Under the pieces are notes generated by a model. That model was not told the origin of the DNA, made no database searches, and worked only from the letters and a program-made list of their open reading frames with translations. Positions 9,500 to 19,545 of a DNA stretch of 64,000 bases are shown in pieces (position 1 is the first letter of the stretch; the number at the start of each line of letters is the position of its first letter). This stretch comes from Bacteroidales bacterium (lineage in GTDB: Bacteria; Bacteroidota; Bacteroidia; Bacteroidales; FEN-979), in contig JALNWG010000016.1 of assembly GCA_023231005.1 (NCBI GenBank), positions 1-64,000 of the forward strand, in the 5' to 3' direction. Both the position numbers and the translations under genes were made by a program.

Positions 9500-12400
9500 T
9501 TGAATTCCCCAGATCTTTTATCGGCTTATAAGAACCATCCACGGTTACAAAAAATCATTGACCAATTAATGGTTTTACAAGGCGAAGACTCCAACCGTTT
9601 TCGCTTTCAGCTTAAAGGACTTGTCGGCTCTTCACGGGCCATGGTATCAGCAGCCATTCACGAATTATCTGCCACCATCCATCTCATTCTCCTTCCTGAT
9701 AAAGAAACCGCAGCCTACTTTCTCAATGACCTGGAACAAATTCTGGGAGAGAATGATCTTCCTTCTACAAAAAAAAAGGTACTCTTCTTTCCTTCCTCCT
9801 TTAAACGGGGATTCCAATCAGGATTAAAAGATAACCAGGGGCTTTTAGCCAGAACTGAAGTGCTAAACCGCCTCCATAGCCGGGCCAGAAAATTCGTGAT
9901 CGTAAGCTATCCTGAGGCTGTATCTGAAAAGGTCGTCAGTAAAAAATATCTGGAAAAGAATACCCTGAAACTATCCGTCGGTGAGCAGGTTAACATGGAT
10001 TTCATTCTCGATGTAATGATCGAGTATGAATTTGAACGTGCCGATTTTGTGGTCGAACCAGGGCAATTTTCACTGCGTGGTGGGTTGATTGATATTTACT
10101 CATTTAGTAACGACCATCCCTACCGGGTAGAATTTGTAGGAGACAAAGTTGCTTCTATCCGTTCTTTTGACCCGGCGAACCAGTTATCCATTGAAAAAGT
10201 ACAAGCGATAACCATTGTACCGGATATTCGGATCAGCGAAGAACGTAAAATTGATTATGAATCTATTTTCTCTTTTCTTCCCGACAAGGCAATAATCTGG
10301 TTGAATGATACCGGATTTATAGCCGACACGATGGATAAACAACCGGCATCGGATCTGCTTCTCACTGGAAGCGAATTTTTAAAACTGTTACTTGACTTTT
10401 CAAGTCTGGAATTCGGGCCACAGTTCTTTTTAAAAACTGGTCAACCCATCGATTTTGATGTTTCCCCACAACCTTCCTTCAATAAAAATTTTGATTTGTT
10501 GCTGGAAGATCTTAAGAAAAACGAAAAACAAGGATTTCATAATATTCTCTTAGCCGATAACCCCAAGCAGGTAGAGCGTCTTCATGCAATTTTAGAAGAA
10601 ATTCAATCAAAACGGAGTGAAGAACCTATTATCCCCGACAATGCCTCACGATCCACTCTGAATTTCTCGCTTCATGAGGGCTTTATCGACAAAGATCTGA
10701 AGCTTGCCTGTTATACCGACCATCAGATTTTTGAACGATACCACCGTTTTCAACTACAAGATGGATATGCAAGCAAGGAAGCGCTTTCACTAAAAGAATT
10801 ATATGATCTCAGACCTGGAGATTTTGTGACCCATATCGATCATGGAGTTGGTCGGTTTGATGGCCTGGAGAAAATTGTAAACAACGGAAGGGAACAGGAA
10901 GCGATCCGACTGATCTATAAAAATGATGATCTTCTTTATGTCAGCATCCATTCTTTACACCGGATTTCCAAGTATATCGGGAAGGAGGGATCAGCGCCAA
11001 CCCTGAATCGTCTGGGATCGGATGTTTGGAATAAATTAAAGACAAAAACCAAAAGCCGGGTTAAAGATATTGCCAAGGATCTCATTAAACTTTACGCAGA
11101 ACGCCGTGCTACTACGGGTTTTTCATTTGCTCCGGACACCTATCTTCAAACAGAGTTGGAGGCCTCCTTCCTCTACGAGGATACCCCCGATCAAATCAAG
11201 GCCACTATTGATGTTAAAAAAGACCTTGAAGAAACCTTCCCGATGGACCGCCTGATTTGCGGCGATGTTGGTTTCGGGAAAACAGAAATTGCCATCAGGG
11301 CTGCATTTAAAGTGGTCTGTGAAAGCAAGCAGGTAGCCATCCTGGTTCCTACTACGATCCTTGCGTTACAACATTATAAAACCTTGACGGAACGGCTTAA
11401 GGAATTTCCCTGCCGGGTCGATTACATCAGCCGGTTTAAACCGGTGAACGCGCAAAAGCAACTATTGAGTGATCTCGAAGAAGGGAAAGTTGATATCCTG
11501 ATTGGCACCCATCGTATCCTTAGTAAGGATATTAAATTCAAAGATCTTGGACTTCTGATAATTGATGAGGAGCAAAAATTTGGAGTAGGGGCGAAGGAAA
11601 AAATCAAGCAAATGAGGGTGAATGTGGATACCCTTACGCTTACAGCGACTCCGATCCCCCGGACTTTACAGTTTTCGTTAATGGGGGCCCGTGATCTCTC
11701 CATCATCAATACTCCTCCGCCAAACCGGTATCCTGTTCAAACCGAGATTCATCCTTTTGGAGAAGCGGTGATTCAGGAAGCCATTGTGAATGAAATATCA
11801 CGGGGTGGTCAGGTGTTTTTCGTCAATACCAGAGTACAGAATATCATCGAGGTAGCCGGAATGGTCCAGCGGATGGTTCCAAGGGCAAAAGTCGCTATTG
11901 CCCATGGACAAATGGAAGGACCTAAATTGGAAAAGGTGATGATGGATTTCATTGAAGGGGAATTTGATGTGTTGGTGGCAACAACCATTATTGAATCGGG
12001 ATTGGACATTACCAATGTAAATACCATCATTATCAACGATGCCCATCATTACGGGTTAAGTGATCTCCATCAGTTGCGGGGCAGGGTAGGGCGATCCAAC
12101 AAAAAAGCCTTTTGCTATTTGCTGGCACCGCCCATGTCGACCCTTACCGATGAAGCACGGAAACGCTTACGAGCCATCGAAGAATTTGCCGATCTGGGAA
12201 GTGGCTTCAATATTGCCATGCGCGACCTTGATATCCGCGGAGCGGGAAATATCCTGGGAGCAGAACAAAGCGGCTTTATTTCAGAGATAGGTTTCGATAT
12301 GTATCAGAAAATTCTGGATGAAGCATTGCTGGAGTTAAAAGAGACCGAATTCAAAGATGTTTTCCCCACGGAAGCACAAAAAGAATTTGTACGGGATTGT

Positions 12401-12859
12401 GTAATTGAAACAGATCTCGAAATCCTCATCCCCGATCGTTATGTAACCAATATTACGGAACGGTTAAATCTCTATAAAGAGTTAGACTCCATTGATACGG
12501 AAGAAAACCTTCACCATTTCAGAGACCGTCTGATAGACCGTTTTGGCCCGATCCCCGGGCAAACCGAATCGTTGTTACAAACCATCCGCTTACGTTGGTT
12601 TGCACGAAAAATCGGTTTTGAAAAATTAGTCCTGCGAAATAATCGCCTGACTGCTTACTTTCTTTCTAACCCTGATTCTGGATATTTTCAAAGTTCTCAG
12701 TTCACTGCCATCCTCGAATTTCTGAAAACCCATCCGGCCTTTGCTAAAATGAAAGAAGAAAAAGACCGTCTTTCGTTGACTTTTCGCGAAGTTCCGGGGA
12801 TTCAAGAGGCGCTCAATAAACTGGAATTCATTCAATTAACAAAAGTTAATAACATTTAA
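9500..12859 (+). CDS. mfd: transcription-repair coupling factor
   Basis: An ATP-driven DNA translocase that removes stalled RNA polymerase and recruits UvrA to lesions. Order of domains: UvrB-like N-terminal modules (~1-330), RNA-polymerase-interacting domain (GDFVTHIDHGVGRFDGLEK, ~440-460), translocase lobe 1 with Walker A GDVGFGKTE at 588-596 and DEEQ box at 689-692, the TATPIPRTL motif, lobe 2 ending in QLRGRVGR, and a C-terminal TRCF domain. At 1119 residues it is full length. The start is TTG: an in-frame stop lies at 9491-9493, and the first residues (DLLSAYKNHPRL) resemble the usual N terminus, whereas the first ATG at 9569 would remove them. Confidence 0.95.
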   Translation: MNSPDLLSAYKNHPRLQKIIDQLMVLQGEDSNRFRFQLKGLVGSSRAMVSAAIHELSATIHLILLPDKETAAYFLNDLEQILGENDLPSTKKKVLFFPSSFKRGFQSGLKDNQGLLARTEVLNRLHSRARKFVIVSYPEAVSEKVVSKKYLEKNTLKLSVGEQVNMDFILDVMIEYEFERADFVVEPGQFSLRGGLIDIYSFSNDHPYRVEFVGDKVASIRSFDPANQLSIEKVQAITIVPDIRISEERKIDYESIFSFLPDKAIIWLNDTGFIADTMDKQPASDLLLTGSEFLKLLLDFSSLEFGPQFFLKTGQPIDFDVSPQPSFNKNFDLLLEDLKKNEKQGFHNILLADNPKQVERLHAILEEIQSKRSEEPIIPDNASRSTLNFSLHEGFIDKDLKLACYTDHQIFERYHRFQLQDGYASKEALSLKELYDLRPGDFVTHIDHGVGRFDGLEKIVNNGREQEAIRLIYKNDDLLYVSIHSLHRISKYIGKEGSAPTLNRLGSDVWNKLKTKTKSRVKDIAKDLIKLYAERRATTGFSFAPDTYLQTELEASFLYEDTPDQIKATIDVKKDLEETFPMDRLICGDVGFGKTEIAIRAAFKVVCESKQVAILVPTTILALQHYKTLTERLKEFPCRVDYISRFKPVNAQKQLLSDLEEGKVDILIGTHRILSKDIKFKDLGLLIIDEEQKFGVGAKEKIKQMRVNVDTLTLTATPIPRTLQFSLMGARDLSIINTPPPNRYPVQTEIHPFGEAVIQEAIVNEISRGGQVFFVNTRVQNIIEVAGMVQRMVPRAKVAIAHGQMEGPKLEKVMMDFIEGEFDVLVATTIIESGLDITNVNTIIINDAHHYGLSDLHQLRGRVGRSNKKAFCYLLAPPMSTLTDEARKRLRAIEEFADLGSGFNIAMRDLDIRGAGNILGAEQSGFISEIGFDMYQKILDEALLELKETEFKDVFPTEAQKEFVRDCVIETDLEILIPDRYVTNITERLNLYKELDSIDTEENLHHFRDRLIDRFGPIPGQTESLLQTIRLRWFARKIGFEKLVLRNNRLTAYFLSNPDSGYFQSSQFTAILEFLKTHPAFAKMKEEKDRLSLTFREVPGIQEALNKLEFIQLTKVNNI

Positions 12860-12891
12860 CATTTCATTTTTTTATCCTGCCCTTCTTTTTA

Positions 12892-12899
12892 TAATTTTG
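12892..12899 (+). promoter_or_regulatory. putative -7 box (TAATTTTG)
   Basis: Matches TAnnTTTG, 41 bases before the ATG of the lamin-tail gene at 12941. No -33 TTG at the expected distance. Confidence 0.4.
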
Positions 12900-12940
12900 T
12901 TAATTAAAAGACAACGTTATAAACCATTAAAATTTATGAT

Positions 12941-13957
12941 ATGAAGAAACTTTTACTCTTATTTTCTGCTCTGTTTTCAGCAGGATTTTTGTTTGCCCAA
13001 ACCGATTGTTCCGACATCTTTATTTCTGAATATGTGGAAGGTTGGTATAACAATAAAGCGCTTGAAATTTATAATCCCACTAAAAATGCGATAAAGTTAG
13101 ATAGTTTATATCGTCTGGTTCGCTGGGATAATGGGAAAACCACCTCCGCAGATGATCCGATGTATGTACTTCCCCTCACCGGAACAATCGAATCATACAA
13201 GGTGATGGTTATTATTCAGGACACAACCAAACCGGGACAGGATACCATGGTATGGCCTGAATTAAGAAAAAAAGCCACCTTTCTTGCTCCCTATGATTAC
13301 GATGGAACTACTCCCGGGGGAAGATGTGTTTTCTGGAATGGAGATGATGCCATTTCAATCCAGAAAAAACAAAACAACGGTACTTGGAAAGATATCGATA
13401 TTTTTGGGGAAATTGGGGTTCGCCCACTGGACTGGCAAGGTGGTACAACTGGCGCATGGACCGATACAAAACCATACTGGCGCGGAACAGGAGTATATCT
13501 CACAAAGGATCAGTCATTAATACGTAAGAAAAATATCTATTTTGGCATTGACAAAATCAGGATGTCACATTATGGTGATTCTATTACAGGGATTTATCCC
13601 AATAGTTTTTATGCCTTTGCAGAATATGATACAATGCCAGCAAACTTTTTCGATAGTCTGGGACATCACATTTGTAATTGTGAAACGTGGATGTCTGTTA
13701 ATAATATAAAGGGTATAAATAGCATTACTGTACAACCTAATCCTGTTACCAACAATCAGTTTACAGTCATCTCTTTCGTCCCCATTGCTTCTGTGGAGGT
13801 CGTTTCCATCGTAGGGCGATCACTTTTTGTAAGGGAATTCTCTTCCCACCAGAAAGAGGTGAAAATCCAACTCAGCGATTTGCCTCATGGAATTTATCTT
13901 GTCAAAATTATCACAGGAGATAATCAATCTGTGATCAAAAAAGTAATTATCCAATGA
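12941..13957 (+). CDS. secreted lamin-tail-domain protein with T9SS sorting domain
   Basis: A 338-residue exported protein. Residues 1-19 are a signal peptide (KKLLLLFSALFSAGFLFAQ). Residues ~20-165 resemble a lamin-tail (LTD) beta-sandwich: it opens DIFISEYVEGWYNNKALEIYNPT and contains GDDAISIQK. In bacteria this domain is often attached to, or encoded beside, extracellular nucleases and phosphatases. The last ~75 residues are a Por sorting domain (VQPNPVTNNQFTV ... GIYLVKI). No catalytic residues are evident, so a binding role is likely. It is followed by a terminator and then a TonB-dependent receptor and a PLD-fold nuclease-like gene. Confidence 0.82.
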   Translation: MKKLLLLFSALFSAGFLFAQTDCSDIFISEYVEGWYNNKALEIYNPTKNAIKLDSLYRLVRWDNGKTTSADDPMYVLPLTGTIESYKVMVIIQDTTKPGQDTMVWPELRKKATFLAPYDYDGTTPGGRCVFWNGDDAISIQKKQNNGTWKDIDIFGEIGVRPLDWQGGTTGAWTDTKPYWRGTGVYLTKDQSLIRKKNIYFGIDKIRMSHYGDSITGIYPNSFYAFAEYDTMPANFFDSLGHHICNCETWMSVNNIKGINSITVQPNPVTNNQFTVISFVPIASVEVVSIVGRSLFVREFSSHQKEVKIQLSDLPHGIYLVKIITGDNQSVIKKVIIQ

Positions 13958-13979
13958 TATTTATTTTATATGTTCTTTT

Positions 13980-14016
13980 CATAGGGGCAACTATAACTGG
14001 TTAGCCCCTATGTTTT
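13980..14016 (+). terminator. probable intrinsic terminator
   Basis: A perfect 9-bp stem (13980-13988 with 14004-14012, CATAGGGGC/GCCCCTATG), a 15-base loop and TTTT. It separates the lamin-tail gene from the TonB-dependent receptor gene. Confidence 0.75.
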
Positions 14017-14046
14017 CTCAAAAGTATAAACAAATCCCTTCTGCAC

Positions 14047-16920
14047 ATGACCAAACATTTTACCACTTTATTACTTCTTGTTATTCTCCCGATTGCTCTT
14101 CTTGCTCAAAAAAATGTGATCCGGGGTATTGTCACTGATGCAAATTCGGGTGAAACGCTCATTGGTGCCACCATCCTGTATGGCGAAAATAAAGGAGTAA
14201 TTACCGATATGGATGGAAGATATTATTTGAAAGTTGAACCAGGAATCTATCATATTAAAGTTTCTTATGTCGGTTATCTCCCCCAGGAGATTGACATTAC
14301 TGTAGGTAAGAACGAAATCACTCAAAATTTTGCGTTAAAGACTCCTACATTAAGTGAAGTTGAGGTAATCGGCGATGTTGCCAAGACCAGGGAGACCCCA
14401 GTTGCCTTTTCAACGGTTAGACCCATTCAATTACAGGAAGAACTTGCAAGCAGGGATATCCCCATGATCCTTAATAAAACCCCCGGAGTTTACGCAACCC
14501 AACAAGGTGGAGGTGATGGAGATGCCCGTATCAATATCCGCGGTTTTAGTCAGCGAAACTTGGCCGTGATGATTGATGGTATTCCGGTCAATGATATGGA
14601 AAACGGTTGGGTCTTTTGGTCCAACTGGTTTGGTCTTGATGCGGTAACACGCAATATACAAGTTCAGCGTGGTCTGGGCGCTTCCAAATTGGCGCTGCCT
14701 TCAGTAGGAGGAACTATGAACATCATCACAAAAGGGATTGATGCAAATTTTGGAGGTATAATTAAACAGGAGTTTGGAAGTGATGGTTATCTCCGTACTT
14801 CCATTGGAGTTACCACTGGCCAGTTGAAACATGGTTGGGGCGTAACCATTGCCGGATCTTACAAACAAGGTAATGGCTGGGTTGACAATACTTGGACAAA
14901 AGGATGGTTTGGTTATATCCGGGTAGATAAAAAATTAGGCAATCATACGCTGACCTTTTCTGCGATGGGTGCTCCTCAACAACATGCTCAGCGGTCCTAT
15001 AAGAAATCAATTCCGACTTTTAGCAAGGATTATGCCGCCAAACTTGGTATTCGCCAGGGAATGATCGATTCTGCAGGCGGTTGGGGTATCCGTTATAACT
15101 CGAACTGGGGCTATCTGAATCGCTGGACCCTTGGATCTAGTGGTGAACGCATTTATCAGGAAAATCCTGAAAGTTTATCCCAATCCCTTAATTATTATTT
15201 CAAACCCCAACTAAGCCTGCGTGATTTCTGGAGAATAAATGATAAATTTTATTTATCGACTATTTTATACTCTTCCATAGGAAATGGAGGGGGTACTAGC
15301 TTTTTTACAAGCGACCAAAACGGTACTCCTGGAGGCTCCACACCCTCACTTGACCCAACGAACGGACAGGTTGCTTTCCAGACTTATTATGATGCCAATA
15401 TGACTGATCTGAAACAAAGATCCAGCGGGATCCTCCGGTCCAGTGTTAATAACCATGCCTGGTATGGACTTCTCTCGACTTTTACCTGGGAGATAAACAA
15501 TGAATGGACACTTTCCGGAGGAGTTGATTTGAGAACATATCGTGCACAACATTATGGCGAAATTTATGATCTCCTCGGAGGACAATATTTTTTCAATAAC
15601 TCAAATAAGAACAGATATCTCTATTCGAAATTATATGAAGGAGATAAAATCTATTATAACAATGATGCAAAAGTGCGTTGGGGGGGGGTATTCGCCCAAG
15701 CCGAATGGAAAAAGGAAAAATGGTCGGCTTTTTTAAATTTTACAACCTCTCTAAGCGCCTATCAGCGAATAGATTATTTTAAGAAAATGGATTTGATCAT
15801 TGATGGGGAAAAGTTTACTGAAGCTGTTGGATATGGCGACATATTTTACTATAACGGATCACAAAATTTGACCTATACGCTTGAAGATAAACAATATACA
15901 TCACATGACACGGTTTTTGTGATAAAGCAACAGGGGGCCACAACCGACACGCTGTTTATCACAAATCCGGCGGCATACGATATCAATTCCTCTCAGGCCA
16001 AGTGTACCAGTACCAACTGGAAAATTTTCCCTGGTTTTACACTCAAAGGAGGCGCTAACTATAACATCGACTCTAGAAATAACGTCTACCTGAACCTGGG
16101 TTATCTGACAAAGGCTCCCAGATTCAGTAACGTGTTTTATAACAATAATATGGAAGTTCAGGATCCAAAGAACGAAATCATTCAGGCTTTTGAACTGGGA
16201 TACAGTTTTAATTCAAAAACTGTTTCACTCAATGTGAACGGTTATCTTACGAAATGGAACAACAAGCCACTGGAGTCGGTTGCTATTTTTACAGATGAAA
16301 AAACACAAGAAACTTACTCATATAATGTCAACGGGATTAATGCCTTTCATAAAGGAATCGAGGTAGAATTTGGGTGGAAACCGATTCCTTCATTACAATG
16401 GGATCAGGTATTGGCCTGGGGCGACTGGCGATGGACATCGGGTTCAGATGTTACGATATACAATCCGGCAGGTGATTCGGTTACCAGTTTTAGTTTTAAT
16501 GCAAAAGGAGTGCATGTTGGAAATGCAGCCCAGTTTCAGTTCATGGAAAGCTTGCGTTGGGAAATCATTAAATACCTTTATGTTTCAGGAAGTATGACCT
16601 TGTTTGGGAAAAATTATTCGAATATGGATCCGGCTTCTCTGACACCTGAATACATGGATGCAAATGGAAATCCACCCGATTCCTGGGAACTTCCGGTATA
16701 TTATTTGGTCGATTTAAATGCCGGATATCGGTTTACATTTAAAAAGTTTAAACTGGATATCCGGGCAAGCGTTCTCAATTTATTAGACCGTGTTTATATT
16801 TCAGATGCCGATAATAATGATTCGTACTCAACATCAACTTCTTATTTTGATGCTTCCTCAGCCGGGGTTTTCTTTGGTGCTGGAAGAACCTTTAATACAT
16901 CGATCGCATTAAGTTTTTAA
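14047..16920 (+). CDS. TonB-dependent outer-membrane receptor
   Basis: An outer-membrane active-transport receptor of 957 residues. Signal peptide at 1-20 (ends LLAQ), then a carboxypeptidase-regulatory-like beta-sandwich (~22-105; GIVTDANSGETLIGATI, SYVGYLPQEI), plug domain (~115-235; QGGGDGDARINIRGFSQRN, MIDGIPVNDMENGW), and a 22-strand barrel ending in aromatic FNTSIALSF. No SusD partner is adjacent, so it is not a classic polysaccharide locus. Its neighbours are secreted lamin-tail and PLD-fold proteins, which hints at uptake of their products; that is inference. A run of nine G at 15680-15688 lies inside the coding region and is a possible slippage site. Confidence 0.93.
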   Translation: MTKHFTTLLLLVILPIALLAQKNVIRGIVTDANSGETLIGATILYGENKGVITDMDGRYYLKVEPGIYHIKVSYVGYLPQEIDITVGKNEITQNFALKTPTLSEVEVIGDVAKTRETPVAFSTVRPIQLQEELASRDIPMILNKTPGVYATQQGGGDGDARINIRGFSQRNLAVMIDGIPVNDMENGWVFWSNWFGLDAVTRNIQVQRGLGASKLALPSVGGTMNIITKGIDANFGGIIKQEFGSDGYLRTSIGVTTGQLKHGWGVTIAGSYKQGNGWVDNTWTKGWFGYIRVDKKLGNHTLTFSAMGAPQQHAQRSYKKSIPTFSKDYAAKLGIRQGMIDSAGGWGIRYNSNWGYLNRWTLGSSGERIYQENPESLSQSLNYYFKPQLSLRDFWRINDKFYLSTILYSSIGNGGGTSFFTSDQNGTPGGSTPSLDPTNGQVAFQTYYDANMTDLKQRSSGILRSSVNNHAWYGLLSTFTWEINNEWTLSGGVDLRTYRAQHYGEIYDLLGGQYFFNNSNKNRYLYSKLYEGDKIYYNNDAKVRWGGVFAQAEWKKEKWSAFLNFTTSLSAYQRIDYFKKMDLIIDGEKFTEAVGYGDIFYYNGSQNLTYTLEDKQYTSHDTVFVIKQQGATTDTLFITNPAAYDINSSQAKCTSTNWKIFPGFTLKGGANYNIDSRNNVYLNLGYLTKAPRFSNVFYNNNMEVQDPKNEIIQAFELGYSFNSKTVSLNVNGYLTKWNNKPLESVAIFTDEKTQETYSYNVNGINAFHKGIEVEFGWKPIPSLQWDQVLAWGDWRWTSGSDVTIYNPAGDSVTSFSFNAKGVHVGNAAQFQFMESLRWEIIKYLYVSGSMTLFGKNYSNMDPASLTPEYMDANGNPPDSWELPVYYLVDLNAGYRFTFKKFKLDIRASVLNLLDRVYISDADNNDSYSTSTSYFDASSAGVFFGAGRTFNTSIALSF
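15680..15688 (+). repeat. G9 homopolymer inside TonB-dependent receptor gene
   Basis: Nine consecutive G encoding the end of Arg-Trp-Gly-Gly-Val in the barrel region. The frame is intact here. Gain or loss of one G would shift the frame in the middle of the receptor. Confidence 0.9.
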
Positions 16921-17016
16921 ATCAGTCAGTGGGGGAGAAATAGTGAATTGCAAAGCAATCACGGACACCCGTAAAAAATGAGATGATTGTAAGTAAATAT
17001 TGAAAATAAAATCGAT

Positions 17017-19461
17017 ATGAAAAAAGTAACATTGATGATAATCAGTCTGATGCTCCTTGGTGTGTCGGCTTTTTCCCAGTCAACAATTGCAGAAGCCAGG
17101 GCCATGCCTGAGGGTTCTACAGTTACAATACGAGGAATCGTTACCAATGGTTCTGAATTGGGGATCATCCGGTATATTCAGGATGCCACGGCAGGAATTG
17201 CTGCCTATGGCTCCAAGGTAAGCGGTATCGAACGCGGCGATTCGGTGGTTGTTACCGGTGTTACAAAAAACTACAATTTTTTATTGGAGTTGGATCCGGT
17301 CAGTTCCATTACAGCTATTGCTCCAAAACCTTCACCGGAACCGATTGTTCTGACACCCGGCGGGATGAAGGAATTGTATGAGTCACGGCTCGTAAAAATG
17401 ATCGATGTGACTTTTGCAAATGCCGGTGGGGTTTTTGCCGGAAATACCAACTATAACGTCACAGCCAATGGACAAACTTGCCCGGTTCGGATTAACACCA
17501 ATTCAAATCTTGTCGGACAAATTATTCCTGCCGATCAGGTCACCATCATTGGCCTCTGTTCACAATATAACTATACCGATCCAAATGCCGGGTACCAGCT
17601 ATTGCTCAGGGATAAAAATGATATTGTCGCCAGCAGTTCAATCTTGTTTACAACACCTATTACCGTTGGCAATATAACGACTAATAGTTTCGACCTTTCA
17701 TGGAATACCAACATTGCCGGCACTACGGAACTTTTTTATGGACGTACTCCTCAGTTGGAATTGGGGCACCAGGGTGCTGCCGGAACAGGTACTGCCCATA
17801 CAATCTCCCTTTCCGGATTGAATCCATCGGATTTGATCTATGTACATGCATTTTCTGTTGCCGCCCAGGATACTGGCTGGTCGGGATTAAAACCCTATAT
17901 TACCCAATCGGTTTCCTCCGGAACAATCAAAACGTATTTTACGCGGCCTGTCGATACCACAGTGGCTACTGGCCCCAAGGCAATCCAGATATACCGTGCC
18001 GTGGATGATACCTGTATCGCATACATCTACCGGGCAAAACAAAGCATCGATGTGGCCATCTATAATTTTAATCTCGACGGAATCAGCAATATCGCCAATG
18101 CATTGAATGTTGCCTATAACAGGGGAGTTGTGGTGAGGGTTGTCACCGATGGTGGAACCAATAATTCGGCCATTCCGGAATTGGTCGCCGGTATTGGAAA
18201 AATCGGCCGCCCTGTCACAACGGGTATCATGCACGATAAATTTATGGTGATCGATGGTAATTCTGCCGATCCGAATGATCCAATTGTATGGACTGGCTCT
18301 TGCAACTGGACCGATCAGAATATAAATACCGATGCCAACAATGTCCTGTTTATCCAGGATGCCAGTCTTGCCAAAGCATATACCATTGAGTTTAACGAAA
18401 TGTTTGGTTCAACTACTGCTACCCCAAATGCTGCCAATGCAAAATTCGGGCCAGCAAAATCTGATAATACTCCCCATGAGTTTGTTATCGGAGGAAACCG
18501 TGTTGAACTCTATTTCAGCCCGAGCGACGGAGTAAACCAACAGATCATCAATCACATCGGCACTGTAAACAATGATCTGGAAATCGGTACGATGCTCATT
18601 ACCCGGAAGGTGATCAGCGATGCCATCATTGCCAAATCAAATGCCGGAATTCCTTCAAAAGTGGTCATATCAAACCGTTCTACTTCCGATGCTACAGTTG
18701 TTGCCAATCTCGGCGCTGCCTTAGGCAACAACTTCAGAGAATACCACGAACAAGGATTACTTCATAGTAAAGTGATGATCGTTGACCAATCGAATCCAAA
18801 CTCGGATCCGTTTGTATGGACCGGTTCCCATAACTGGAGCGATGCAGCCAATGTAAGCAACGACGAAAACTCCATCGTAATTCATGATCCAGCCATCTGC
18901 AATTTGTTTTTCCAGGATTTTACGTATCGCTTTAACAAGGCTATTCCGGTGAGCGATCATCCTGTTCTGGATCTTGGACCTGACCAAACAGTTTTCGCCG
19001 GCGATACCGTTACCCTGGATGCCGGACAGTTTACAAGCTATGTATGGTCAACAGGTGATCTTACCCAAATCATTAAAGTTGATTCATCAGGCGTTGGTCA
19101 TGGGGTCAAAAAAATATATTGTCGTGTCGTGGATCAGTATGGAGTTCAATCGGATACGGTTAGGATTACCTTCAAGTATGGAGTGGGAATGAACGAGCAG
19201 AATGAAGTGATCTCTCAACTTCAGGTTTATCCGAATCCAGCTACATCCTATGTTAATTTAGGATTTACTTCAAAGACAAGTGAAACTGTTTCAGCAGAAC
19301 TTTTTAATTTTACTGGATCGGTTGTGTGGCAATCGGAAATACAGGTTAACAAAGGGAATAATCTGATCAGGTTAGATCAATTGTCACTGCAAAAAGGAAT
19401 TTATTTACTTCGCTTACGTACATCGGGCGGGGAAATTGTGAAAAAAATCAAATTCAATTAA
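17017..19461 (+). CDS. secreted OB-FN3-phospholipase D-fold protein with T9SS sorting domain
   Basis: An exported 814-residue protein. Signal peptide 1-20; an OB-like domain ~22-210 (VTIRGIVTNGSELGIIRYIQD; GDSVVVTGV); FN3-like domain ~215-295; two phospholipase-D half-sites with complete HxK(x4)D motifs, HDKFMVID at 406-413 and HSKVMIVD at 583-590, each followed by a WTGS.NW.D segment; a PKD-like sandwich ~650-725; and a Por sorting domain (VYPNPATSYVNL to the end). The OB plus PLD combination points to a secreted nuclease of the Nuc type or a phosphodiesterase; a phospholipase is possible. Both catalytic halves are intact, so it should be active. It ends at a terminator. Confidence 0.85.
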   Translation: MKKVTLMIISLMLLGVSAFSQSTIAEARAMPEGSTVTIRGIVTNGSELGIIRYIQDATAGIAAYGSKVSGIERGDSVVVTGVTKNYNFLLELDPVSSITAIAPKPSPEPIVLTPGGMKELYESRLVKMIDVTFANAGGVFAGNTNYNVTANGQTCPVRINTNSNLVGQIIPADQVTIIGLCSQYNYTDPNAGYQLLLRDKNDIVASSSILFTTPITVGNITTNSFDLSWNTNIAGTTELFYGRTPQLELGHQGAAGTGTAHTISLSGLNPSDLIYVHAFSVAAQDTGWSGLKPYITQSVSSGTIKTYFTRPVDTTVATGPKAIQIYRAVDDTCIAYIYRAKQSIDVAIYNFNLDGISNIANALNVAYNRGVVVRVVTDGGTNNSAIPELVAGIGKIGRPVTTGIMHDKFMVIDGNSADPNDPIVWTGSCNWTDQNINTDANNVLFIQDASLAKAYTIEFNEMFGSTTATPNAANAKFGPAKSDNTPHEFVIGGNRVELYFSPSDGVNQQIINHIGTVNNDLEIGTMLITRKVISDAIIAKSNAGIPSKVVISNRSTSDATVVANLGAALGNNFREYHEQGLLHSKVMIVDQSNPNSDPFVWTGSHNWSDAANVSNDENSIVIHDPAICNLFFQDFTYRFNKAIPVSDHPVLDLGPDQTVFAGDTVTLDAGQFTSYVWSTGDLTQIIKVDSSGVGHGVKKIYCRVVDQYGVQSDTVRITFKYGVGMNEQNEVISQLQVYPNPATSYVNLGFTSKTSETVSAELFNFTGSVVWQSEIQVNKGNNLIRLDQLSLQKGIYLLRLRTSGGEIVKKIKFN

Positions 19462-19474
19462 TAACAGAAGAACA

Positions 19475-19505
19475 TGACCCGGATGCAATACGGGGTCACC
19501 TTTTT
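19475..19505 (+). terminator. probable intrinsic terminator
   Basis: Stem TGACCC (19475-19480) with GGGTCA (19493-19498), then TTTTT at 19501-19505, 13 bases after the stop of the PLD-fold gene. Confidence 0.7.
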
Positions 19506-19545
19506 CGTTATTTAAAAAATCAAATCAAATTAAATCCAGCGACTT

